A stretch of DNA of 64,000 bases from Phellopilus nigrolimitatus (Eukaryota > Basidiomycota > Agaricomycetes > Hymenochaetales > Hymenochaetaceae), in NCBI GenBank assembly GCA_021029095.1, contig JAJOHG010000008.1, forward strand, positions 1 to 64,000, written 5' to 3'. The position numbers and the translations under genes were made by a program. Below the pieces are notes generated by a model, which saw only the letters and a program-made list of their open reading frames with translations, had not been told where the DNA came from and searched no databases. Below, piece after piece: positions 33,216 to 43,477 of the stretch. How positions within the stretch are numbered: the first letter of the stretch is position 1; each line of letters begins with the position of its first letter.

Positions 33216-33675
33216 CATTTTCTATACGCACATGGATCCTTGTTTCATCTAATCCTCTCTCTCCAGCTCTTCCAAACACGTGGGCTGGCCAGCGCAAGAC
33301 GGTCTCGATCGACCCACACGACGGCGTCAAGTTGCTGTTGCTGCATAATTCTCGCACTAGACGGATGGCTTACAGATTAATAAACTAAAGACCTGAAGAA
33401 AAAGGAACAGCTTACGAATAGATAGCGACATATGGACTGTAGTTGAGAAGTCGAGAGGCAGAGAGGAAGACGAAGCTAGAAGATCGACATGATGAGGACG
33501 ACACGCATTGCCGTCCCCGGGCTGTGCCGGACAGCGATCAATTCGACTTCGGCGACGATCGTCTCCATGTCAGCGTGCCAGGCTCGACAAGCAGAAACAA
33601 CACAGCGGAAGGTTAGTGTAGATTTCTATTCTATTATACAACAGGCTCCTCTAACTTTCATTTTCAGGCTCTTTC
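33176..33675. repeat. Dispersed repeat R1, copy 6
   Basis: Near-complete: TCGTTTAGCATCGCGCTCGC, TTCAGACATTTTCTATACG, CTCTCTCCAGCTCTTCC, a short GTTGCTGTTGCTGC tract (minus strand: ATG plus four Gln), ACCTGAAGAAAAAGGAACAG, GACGAAGCTAGAAGATCGAC, CTGTGCCGGACAGCGATCA, GGAAGGTTAGTGTAG...CTCTAACTTTCATTTTCAG. The left neighbour is KIN1 copy 3, the right neighbour NAA25 copy 2. Confidence 0.75.
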
Positions 33676-34300
33676 GCGCTCAGCACCGCGGCACGGCTCA
33701 GCTTAGCAGGTCACCCAGCACTCTACGGCCGCCAGACCGCTTCTCTACTGGGCTACCCTCTGCCGCGCGCATGTTTATGACTCGACGAAGCCACTGAACT
33801 ACTGGACTCGAAGGAGGATCGCGCTATCGCAAAGACGAGCCTCGTCGTGGATGAACTGCGTCGTGACCTCTCCGTGCACGGGGCAACTTTGCGGCCGAAG
33901 GCGAGCGCGCGTGCGCGCGCGAAGCTTGTCAAGGAAAAGTGAGTGCGAAAAATACCTTTCGGATTATGTTCTCTGAGAAAAAGGACATATTAGTGACACG
34001 CCCGTTCTCGGTTTCCGTAAATTATAAAGTGATTGCAACTGGCTCGAGTTCTTGGCCGTGCGACATTTGCAGCACCGCGGTCGCTGACAAGGTGTGGGAC
34101 GTACGCAACTTGTTCCATCAGCTCGCAAGTGCGAACGGGCGACGCGATCGTGGTGCTCTGTCCTGGTGAGCGTGTCTGGCTTCTAATTGGGTTTTTAAGA
34201 GAGCTGACGGTTCCTTTATTCTTATTTTCAAAGTCGAGCAGAATCACAGGACGGTCTGCTGAGTCTCATCAAACTAGGCACACCTCAAAGTTATAAGACA
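33676..34300 (+). pseudogene. NatB auxiliary subunit NAA25/MDM20-like fragment (copy 2)
   Basis: AIAKTSLVVDEL-type sequence (33,825-33,855, continuing RRDLSVHGATLRPKASARAR), then CDICSTAVADKVWDVRNLFH with QLASANGRRDRGA (34,060-34,160), then an intron-like stretch and the start of a DGLL(S)LIKL block (34,250-34,275), where it ends. The same pieces occur in copy 1 right of R1 copy 2. This copy has the better 5' part but is truncated earlier. Confidence 0.55.
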
Positions 34301-34909
34301 ATCAAATATATTCCAAGAATTTCCAAGTAATTTGCAGCTCAGACCCCCCCCCCCCCCTCCCCCCCTCTCTCTTTTCTTAAGAATGGTTAAGGCAGCGGCT
34401 CCATGAGGCTTTCGCGTACAAGGAAGATGATGAGGATGATGATGATGATCTTAAGTTCAGCGTTCCTTCGACAGTGAGTTAGAATTTCTCGTTTGATTCC
34501 AGACTTCGTCTGTTTATTAATATTGTGTAGCGCCAAAGTAGCTTTACACTCAGCCATATCCTATAGTTTTCATTTTTGCAACACGCTCCGCATCCTGATC
34601 TCTCGCATTTAGTCTGGCAGTTACTAGCGGAAATCCGAAAGCAATTATTATTACTACAGACAATTATTTACAAAGGATTACACATAGCGCCAATGCGTAA
34701 TACGAGTCCGAAATAGTCGGCGGAGTCATGACGGTTTTCATTGTTAAGGCAAAACAACATGTAAATGCAACGACGTAACGGAGAATCGTGAAAGGATTAA
34801 TGATAGCAAATAGCTTCTAGTATGAAACGATTGAATACAGTTTGCATCGCTCCTCGCATCCAATCCCATCCACGAGCTAACCACCCAGGAAGATGAAGAG
34901 GCTGATGAC
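34301..34909. other. Boundary spacer with C-tract and ATG microsatellite
   Basis: Contains a C-tract (about 14 C, T, 7 C) at 34,346-34,367, a GATGATGAGGATGATGATGA run near 34,425, and AT-rich sequence. No gene seen. It separates the fragment-rich left half from intact genes. Confidence 0.5.
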
Positions 34910-36691
34910 TTACGCAGCAGTCTTTTCCTCTCCCTCGCTGCTGCTGACGCTCCTCGCGTGATGCGCCTGGGTTATGCTATGCCTAGGCTCGCGTCCGCCG
35001 CCCACAGCACCCAGCGCAGGTACGTCCGCACCTATACCGCCCGGCCCAGCACCAGAGTGCGGAAGGTGTGCACCGAGCTCCGCGTCGAGACCAACATAGT
35101 CGTACGCGAACTCGCCGAGCTCCGCGTCGTCGACACCGAGGATCTCTGTTTCTTCATCGCAGCGCAAGCGGAGACCCGGGATGAAGTGCATGATCCAGAG
35201 GATGATGCTGGTCATGACGAAGGAATAGGAGAGGCCGGCGGTAGAGTCCGCGAGCTGGTAGCCGAGCTGTATCCAGTGGTGATCGAACCAGCCTCCCGGG
35301 ATGTCAGCTATTCCGTCGAAAGCTGCGACAGAGGACTGGGCGAAGAGCGCGGTGAGAATCTGTGCAGCGAGTGCGAGTCAGAGGGATATGTTGCGGTTAA
35401 AACTTGAAAAGGAAAAACGCACGTTACCGACAATACCACCGATAGCATGAGAAGCGAAGATATCGAGACAGTCGTCATAACCGAAGATGAACTTAAGCTG
35501 CGTGGCGAAGTTGCAAATGGTACCTGCGAGGAAACCGTACGCGACGGCGGCTGGGGAGCCGACAAAACCGGAGCCAGGGGTGATCGCGACGAGACCTGCA
35601 ATCGCACCTGAGCAGAAGCCGACAGCGGACCACTTGCGCTCGAGGCGCCAGTCCCAGAACATCCATGTCAGGCCGCCAACGGACGCCGCGAGATTGGTGA
35701 CGATGCATGCCTGGACGGCGCGCAGGTTCGCAGAGAGAGCGGAGCCGCCGTTGAAACCGAACCAACCGAACCACAGGAAGACCGTGCCGAGGACGACGTA
35801 GGACGTGTTGTGCGGTTTGTACGCGAGTCGCTCAGTGCCGTACCCGCGACGGCGACCGAGATAAACGGAAATAGCGAGGGCGGCGGTCCCCGACGATATA
35901 TGGACAGGAGTGCCGCCAGCGAAGTCGAGACCGCCGAGGACGAAAGACCAACCATTTGAGTTCCACGTCCAACAGGCGATGGGGTCGTACACGAGCGTGG
36001 ACCAGCAGAAAACGAACACCAGAATAGGCGCGATGCGCGAGTGCTCCGCGAATGCACCGACCGCGAGCATGGGGCTGCATAGACAGGAATAGGTAGGTCA
36101 GCATGCGCGTGGATATGATCGTGTGAGGAACGAGAAGATAGTACTGGAATGTAACGTACGTGATAGCGGCGAACATGAGCTGGTAGACACAGAAAAGAAG
36201 AGAAGGGATGCGCGTGGATCCGATGGAAGGCTGGCCGAGGACGCCCTTCAGCGCGAAGTACTTGAGGTCGCCAATGAATGCGGAGCCTGTCTCCGAGAAT
36301 GCGAGCGAGAAGCCCCAGAAGAACCACTGCATCAAGAATGAGTCCCAGCACATGAGCTAAAAACAAGGTAGCAGCACGCACCTGGAAAGAGACGACGGCC
36401 AACACAGCGACGCTGAGAAAGATCATGGACAAGGCATTCTTGCGACGCAGGAGACCGGAGTAGAAGAAACCAACGCCAGGAATCATGAGCCAGACGAGCG
36501 CCGTCGCGCTGATGACCCAGGCCATGTCGCCGAGATTGTAAAGGGCGGACTCGCCGGTGCTAGGGTCTGTCCAGACGAGGTCACCGGCTATGAAAAACAG
36601 CAGAAAAAAATATGAGCGGCGATGAGCACGACGGCCGCGAGGGCCGGATAGGCAAACGAAACTCACAAGTATCGTAGGTGACATTGACCAT
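34910..36691 (-). CDS. Ammonium transporter (AMT/MEP family)
   Basis: Plasma-membrane ammonium channel/transporter, intact, about 509 residues. Exons on the minus strand: 36,691-36,667; 36,587-36,382; 36,356-36,160; 36,074-35,423; 35,359-34,910, total 1,530 bases with the frame open throughout. The start MVNVTYDT is followed by GDMAWVISATALVWLMIPGV and FFYSGLLRRKNALS, typical of the first membrane segments. The pore signature DFAGGTPVHISSGTAAL supplies the conserved Asp and first pore His; DIFASHAIGGIVGN supplies the second pore His. The cytosolic tail carries VDDAELGEFAYDY and a Ser/Glu-rich end. The second intron is very short (about 25 bases). It resembles Mep2-type carriers, but sensor function cannot be judged. 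It is the first undamaged gene to the right of the fragment region. Confidence 0.95.
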
Positions 36692-38234
36692 GGTGGGCTA
36701 GCGTGTCGGGGCGCGTGGCTCGACGGCGAAGAGGACGTTCGCGCTGGCCTTTCAGCGATGGTAGTAGTGGAGGTTACGGGAAGGACGAGCACAGCGCTCC
36801 GTCGAAGTCATCGCGGTAGGTTTTTGACGAGAGACCATCGAGAGCGCGCGACCTTGATGGAATGACTAAGCATACCAATTAGCCTATCGGCCAATAGGGT
36901 CGCACGCTTGCAAAAAAAATAACACTTGAATAAAGGCACATCGTTTATCTTTTTTTTTTCTCGCCGAAAGCAAATATCGGGACTCCGTACTTCTGCGGTC
37001 TTGAACCTCCGGTTCGCCGAACATCAACGACAACTTGCAATCCCCGACTCCTGCCAGGCCTGCTATGCAAAGAAGAATCCCGCTCGCGCCTGTCGCAGAA
37101 GAAAAGGCCAATCGGCGATTCCGTGCCTGTGTCTGTGCGCCTCCGTGCACTCAGCACTGTCCGACAAGCTCCGACGGGTCAAAATTCGCGTTTATCTTGG
37201 CATACTCAGTCTGCTATCGTACGGAAATAATCGGCTGCTGTCTCTTTTCTTCTTCGAGAATCGATGTCGCCCACGACACGTACAATATGTGATCAACGGC
37301 ATGCTCGCGCTCCTGACCGCAATAACCATCAACGCCTCTCAAATGCTTCCTGACAACCTTTTGATTTTATTTCTACTGCCGGCTCTGTTCGACGTTGTGA
37401 TCCTTCCGATAACAAATTCAGCGAAACACCTTCTAGGCTTGTAGTCGACCACCGAGGTGTAGAGCTGTCAATCTGTACTCCATGATGGCCGACTACAAGC
37501 CTGGTTCCCTTTCATCCTTTTCCCAGCTTCTTTCTGCTTGCTCTCATCTCTCAGTCTGTCCTGCTTCGGGCTTTGCAATGAAGGGCGATGTAATGTCAGT
37601 TTTGCGTTTTCAATTCAGTTGCCAATTTAAAGCCTTTCGCTTGACTCCTGCTTTTCTTGCACCATAAGCGCTCCTCCGAGAGAACTAGTTCTGTCTATGA
37701 TACCTATGTGTTTCTTTGCTTCCTATTCGAATCGTGGTCCTTATTTATCGTTCTCGGCTACATCCATAGCGACCGATTCTCGCACGGTACTTCAAATTAC
37801 TTGCACACAGGTGCTGATCGCGCCATCCTGACTGTCAACCGACAAGCTGACGATGTCATATATTGGGTCTTGTCTTCTTTAACTGCTTCGTGGCCGAATC
37901 CAGGATCTAGATCATCGACGGTTCGACATAAGTTGTGTCTCCTTCTCAAGTTTCGGTTATGGATGATCTTGTCTGTCTAAAGGATTCTCCAGGTTCCGTC
38001 AACTAAGAGAACACCTTGATCATCATCCGTGCGTGGAAAGTGGCGATCAATCATCTTCTTCCGCAGTGTATATGTGTCTATGCATGCTGTCAAACTTACA
38101 AATTACTTGCGATGTAGTCTCAACTGCCGTGCCGATAAGGTCAACATTCAGTCAAAACATTCAAATCAACTTGACTCGACTACGATCGCATTTCGTTGAT
38201 TGATTTTTAGTTGATTGATTTAAGTTCGTTGTCT
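36692..38234. promoter_or_regulatory. Upstream region of the ammonium transporter, otherwise no gene recognised
   Basis: Within 260 bases upstream of the start there is a CCAAT (GGCCAATAG, 36,889-36,897), a TATCG (GATA core on the minus strand) and TTTATCTTTTT near 36,950 (GATAA on the minus strand). GATA sites fit nitrogen control of ammonium permeases, but such short motifs are common by chance. From 37,000 to 38,230 I recognise no coding motif; the 172-codon plus-strand frame at 36,926 looks incidental. Confidence 0.35.
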
Positions 38235-39232
38235 TCAATGATGTTTGTCCTCTCTGCGGCTCACTTTCTTCGGGTCAAATTCAGTCCCATGATAAAATGA
38301 TAGAGGACGAAGCCTTACAAGCACTCCGCGCTTAGGGAAGTCTCCGATAGCCATGCTCAATCGATCCGGTGGCGCAGAAGTTAATCCTATGTTATGTTGC
38401 TTCCAGGCGGTAAGAGAATCGCAATCGTAAAAGAACAGGTGCATGCAGTTGATGTCGATCATAAGGTGATGAAAGAGCAACAGAGAGTCGACAGCAATCA
38501 GGGACTCGCTCGCAACGACTTTGAGAATCTGTAAGATAGAGATGCGCTTCATGAATAGATCTGGATGCGGGGAATCGAATTACTCACATTGACCATTTCG
38601 TTGACGTAATCATGAATTTCGGGTTGGAAAAGCGCCAAGTTTGTCGGAGTGTAGTGAGGTCCGGTGCCTTTTTTCCGGGCTTGATGAGGACCGTGATCGA
38701 GCGTGGTCATCCTGAGAGGTGAGCAAGATCAGAATATGTACGCGAGTTTTTAGAAGCAGACTCACGCATGATCGTTTTCGTATCTTCCGTATCATAAGCT
38801 AGTTAGCAACGCGCGCCACCGGATATTGAATATTCGATCCACTCACGTCATGAAAGACTTGTACCAGCTGCTTTTGCTGAGCCTGCCGCTCACGCCGTAC
38901 ACATTCTTCAATGTCTGCACATCGACGAACAAAATCTTGTTCGGCGCAATTCGCACAATCGGCCCGTACTTGCGGAACAGATCGTCGAGCGCATAGCAGC
39001 GGCGCAAGCGCAGAATGTGGCTCGTGAGCCATAGGTCCGAGATGGCTGCATACCAGGGGCCAGGGACGCCACGTAAAGGCGAGATAAAGAGGCGCCGAAG
39101 TGCGACAGTAGCGCAGTAGATGCCAACGATAGGGAGAAAAAGCAAGTAGAAGAACTCAAGCGGGGACTGCGGCGTGGACCAGACACGGCGCAGGAGGGGG
39201 TTATCCATCGTGAAACTCCAGAAATAAAGCAA
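38235..39232 (-). pseudogene. Cytochrome P450, N-terminal part only
   Basis: Exon 1 (39,232-38,847) has a membrane anchor (FYLLFLPIVGIYCATVAL), the proline hinge RGVPGPWYAAISDLWL and the early P450 region YGPIVRIAPNKILF. A tiny exon of 18-20 bases follows (ACCEPTOR..GGAAG then TYENDHA), then MTTLDHGPHQARKKGTGPHY with TPTNLALFQPEIH, matching the B-C region of fungal P450s. The last exon has FHHLMIDIN and AIGDFPKRGVL. Splicing keeps one frame up to a stop at 38,235. The I-helix, ExxR and heme-cysteine motifs are entirely missing, so the product would be about one third of a P450 and could not bind heme. A possible alternative start is MDNPLL at 39,208. Confidence 0.75.
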
Positions 39233-39329
39233 AGCGATAGCGAGAGTGAATGATGGTGGTGGGAACGAGATACGCGTTGAAGACAGGCGCGCTTTATATG
39301 CGTCCGGTGTTTCTATTAATTGATTGGGT

Positions 39330-39900
39330 TAAAGAAGCTCAAACGTAGAAGGCGTCTTCGCGGTACCTCCCATCATAGAATGTGCTTCCTTCTCAGGTCC
39401 GACACGGATACTCTCACCGATACTTTCCTCGATCAGAATCACCATACTGGGAACTCCGACTGGTTTTCCAAGATTAGTTACTAAAGTTGCTAAAAAATAA
39501 AAGAAACATCTTACACAAGAAAGAGAAAATTCAAGAGCACACAGGCCGTGGCCAGGGCTTGCGAGATCCAAGTAAACTTCTGATGGCATCAATATAAGCC
39601 TTCGCAAATACATAACTAGAGATCAGCGAGTCTGCTAACGGCGACCTGGTCAATTTCAATTCCTTAGTGTTTCTAGCGTAACGAAGATACGCTTGGAGTA
39701 GTCACCCCACGCTGTCATACGGCCCTATCGCATCAATAACGTCAGACAGCACATACATTCCCGACGCGGGAACATCCGTAACTGACTTAAAACAAAGGTC
39801 CACGCTTATCAGCGACACGAATTGAATAGCAGAAAGTATTGAAACCTCAAAGTCAAGCGAAACTAAGCTGATGAAACGTGCGCCATCATGACGCTCGTGT
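39330..39900 (-). pseudogene. Unidentified gene remnant
   Basis: The minus strand reads MYVLSDVIDAIGPYDSVG, a TGA, then LLQAYLRYARNTKELKL and SSYVFAKAYIDAIRSLLGSR, then after an intron-like stretch GKPVGVPSMVILIEESIGES. It has gene-like codon texture and a plausible intron but is broken by a stop, and I do not recognise the family. It lies upstream of the truncated P450, so it could be a decayed partner gene. Confidence 0.3.
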
Positions 39901-40202
39901 CCTAAACGCCGCGGGGTAAATTAGTCATGCCATCGGGAACAGATAATCTCATTTACTCACCAGTATATTCGTACGTTGTGAAGGCACGAGATCATGTCAA
40001 AGAGGGACGAGCACCGGAGGTATCAGTAAAGAATAGCGAGCACGTAGAGAATAAGACGAAATTCCCACGTCGACGAGAGAATGCAAGAAAGCGATGCAAT
40101 ATATTCTTAGCATACCAGTACAACTCGACAGAGCTCGCGACCCGACAGACGCATACATACAGAAAAGTCGACATGTCCGCACACCACGCCCAACAGGCCC
40201 GC

Positions 40203-41938
40203 TCACAGCCCGCCGCCGCCAAGTATGTACTCGACCGCACCCTGCACATCTCCGCCCGTCGCGAGCAGCGCGCGCACGTTCTGCCTCGTTTCCAAGAAGC
40301 CCATGTCCCGCAGCTGCTGCAGCTGTACCTCGAAGCGTTCCTCGGGACTCCGCGTGTCTGCCGGCGACGCTGGCGCGGCGCCCAGTCCACCGAAACCACC
40401 AGCGCCCCCCGCGACGGAGGCCCCACCAAGCCCACCGAGCAGATTTTGCACGAGCGCGGGGTCGACCATCCCGAATGGCGACGCACCACCGCCCTGTGCG
40501 GGCGGGGGCGGCATCGATCCCAGGAGACCCGCAAGTGATGCGTATGGGTTCTGCTGTCCGCCAGCACCCAGGCCCCCACCGGGAGATGTGGGCGAGGTAG
40601 ATGTCCCAGAGGGCTGTGCATCCGCGGTTCCTGTCCCAGTCGACGCCGTGCCTCCTGGAGAAGTCGACGTCTGCCCCTGGCCCTGCGCGTACGACGGCAG
40701 GCCGGGCGCCGGGAAGCCACCGCCGGCACCCGCGGCGCCGCCGAACGGGTTTCCGCCGAGTCCGCCGAGTGCCCCGAGCCCTCCCAGACCGCCCGGCCCC
40801 GCTTCGCGCACCAGCGATGACATGCGGAGCATGGACTGGAGAGCTTGAGGATTAGACCTAGCGGGTGAGAAATAAGCAATTAAGTCGTGTCGCAGCAGAT
40901 AGAGAAACGGAGACGCACATCATCTGCCGGAACGCCTCGCTCTGCATGACCTGCCGCACCTGCGGGCCCATCGCCGCGAGTTGCGGATTTGACGCAATGA
41001 TCTGGTCGAGGATGGCCGGGTTCGACATCAGGCCCGACATCTGCTGCAGAAACGCCGGGTTGTCCATCATGCCCTGCATCTGCACCCGCCACCGTCGTCA
41101 GGCCAAGCAATGAAACTCGGTTGCAGACGGAGGACGTACCATGTTCGGGTCGTTCGCGTTGAGGCCCATATCCGCGAACGGGTTGAAGCCCGCCATGACC
41201 CCATGGCCCATCGGGCCGTTGAGCAGCGTGAGCGGGTCGCTCGGGTTCTGGCCGGCCTGCATCGTGGGGAGCGCCGGCGGTGGCGCCGAGCCGCCCGCAG
41301 CACCCGCAGACGAGGCACCCTGCCGTGCGGCGCCTTTCACCATATGTATAGTGTGCGTAGTCTGGATCTTGTATGTCGAGAGCGGGTCATCGTCCTTTGC
41401 AGTACGGGGCACGATGTTAGTATGAGTATATCAAGTGGTGTGACGCGCGAGACATACCTTGAGCACCCGCCCTGTCCATGCACGATTGAGATACCACATC
41501 AGCACCCATAGTCAAGCAGACGGTCGTGGTGCGACGTACCGCTGTAGATGAGCCGTTGGCGCTCCGCCTCGACGTCCGACTTGGCCGCGATGGCCTCTTT
41601 GAGCTCTGCGACGGTGCTGTCGAGCGATATGCTGATTTGGACCTTCAGCTCGTTCGGGCCTGTTGCCAGTCAACGTCGATCCAAGTCCGTCCATTCATCC
41701 ATCACATGCACGCCACGGCAAGGCGGGTTCGTTTGAAAGTAGAGCATATGTACCGCGTCCGTAGAGCGAGATCATCGTCGAGTAGCGCGCGCAACAGTGT
41801 GGGATGTAACAAAGTCAGAAAAGCATACGTCAGCCCGCTTGCGCGCGTGCGAGAGAGAATGCGCGCCCACGCACCCTTGATGTTTATCTGTATCTCCGGG
41901 GCCGGTGTGGCTGGCGGCGTGGAGGATGCGTCGGCCAT
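40203..41938 (-). CDS. DSK2: Ubiquilin/Dsk2 ubiquitin receptor
   Basis: Shuttle factor that carries ubiquitylated proteins to the proteasome. Exons on the minus strand: 41,938-41,875; 41,659-41,540; 41,471-41,458; 41,394-41,140; 41,079-40,919; 40,857-40,203, total 1,269 bases, 422 residues. The N-terminal ubiquitin-like domain starts at [20 protein letters not shown] and includes [20 protein letters not shown] 14-base micro-exon encodes the RVLK turn. STI1-type repeats follow: [40 protein letters not shown]. Then a Gly/Pro-rich linker and a C-terminal UBA domain, [20 protein letters not shown] through [14 protein letters not shown]. The MGF signature of ubiquitin-binding UBA domains is present. 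Length and layout are normal for the family. Confidence 0.96.
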
Positions 41939-43477
41939 GGTGGTGAGCGATCAAGATGTGTGAGGACGCGTTCCGTGTGACGGTGCGTGGACGCCGGCGT
42001 CGATGACGCGGCGTCCGTCCTGTCGACAAAGACGGCGGCGGCAACACTCGACTCTCGTCAGACATTTTTTGCCGGCACTCCTGAACGTCGGCTGACATAT
42101 TTGCGCAACATTCTTCGTTGCGATGGCGTCGACGACGTCGTCTAGCTTTTCTGTAAGATACTTCCTAGACATATCCATTGATCTCGCTGATATGTATCAT
42201 GTAGAATATTTTAATTTTCACTTCACATTCCGCCGTGGCTCAGTTCGCCTGCGACACCACGGTTACCGAGGAAAGACCCCCGTAAAAATACAGATCTCTT
42301 CAAAATACAAAGCTGGCTCTGCGTCTCTCGCGCGGGTGGTACCTCGTCTTCTGCTTTTCGCCCGCCGCCCGCAAAGCTCGACATTGAGATCTAAGTCTTG
42401 GTAGTCTCTGGAACAGAATACGCTTGAAATCTAGACGACTCGTCCGTTGTCTTGCAGCGACTTGGAAATTTACTTGCTTCTGGGTCCTAAGAGTGGACGG
42501 CTCGAGGGACAATATTTGCGGCTTCAACTCGGAAGAGTCGATAGTTCGCGGTCTTCTGCGTGCTCCTACTTCGTAGGCCGACTAGAACAAATTATCTACG
42601 CTCCTTGTCAATGCAAGTATCCGCAAGCCACTTTCTTGGCCTCTAGGCGAAGAATATCTTTCATCAAGAGCGTAGCTGCGAAGTTGTACAGTCAGGCCAT
42701 CAGGCCGTTGGTCGATCTTCTTGTCTGCTGTTGTACGAGTCCTGAGTGCGCTTGCAACCCCTAACCTCGCAATCTGTTGGCCACCGCAGCAAAGTACTTA
42801 AGGGAAACAAGCCACCTCAGTTTTCCGGGAGCGGCTTTTATTCCACTATCTCTCTCTCTCTCGGCTGCACTTTTCGCTGGCTAGGTTGTGTGCCTAATCT
42901 ACAGAGGAGGCATCTCAAGAAACAAATTTCATCACTGTTGGGCGAGGCAAAATGACTACACACAATGCTCGTCCGACTGACGTCTTTTCGATTCTGACAT
43001 CGTCATAGATTCGGACAGTCTCAATGCGCTTCGCCCTCCGCACGCACCGCGTACGCAGCCCACTCTGTCTGTGTCGCCTAGTCCTGGGGAAGCGGTATCG
43101 GGACGACCACGCAGTCGCGCTGACCCATTTGAGAGGGAGCTGCGACCCCAACAGGCACTTCGACAAGGCTCAAATCGATTTACCGACGTCGTGAGCATCC
43201 CTCCGTCCCTCCAGTGGGAACGGGTGTAGCAACTCCACCTCCTGCGTTGAGCACGTTCGGCGCGCGATACGTGGCAGCTGAAGGTGGGGCGGGGGCGTCG
43301 CGTTTTAGTTAACAGATATAAGTAAATTGTAATACGCCGGGTTAATAACATTACACTTGATGTGGCATCACGTGACCTTGTTCAGGCATGGCCTGGGCCT
43401 TTGGGGCTTTCTGTGGCCGCCCCGCTTCAAGCTGCTTACTGCTGGCGACGTCCGAGACGACATTCACCACCTATGCC
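41939..43477. other. Intergenic region between divergent genes
   Basis: Shared upstream region of DSK2 (-) and the WD40 gene (+), which are head to head. No coding motif recognised. A TCTCTCTCTCTC run lies near 42,850. Confidence 0.4.

Noticed and set aside
1..34300. Autonomous transposon genes (reverse transcriptase, DDE transposase, Rep/helicase)
   Set aside because: I looked for RT YxDD, DDE and Helitron Rep/helicase motifs in the translations and recognised none.
34346..34367. C-tract as a G-quadruplex or regulatory element
   Set aside because: It is one long homopolymer interrupted by a single T; slippage explains it and no regulated gene is close.
36926..37444. 172-codon plus-strand frame upstream of the ammonium transporter
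   Set aside because: Mixed composition, no domain, overlaps the probable promoter; frames on the other strand overlap it.
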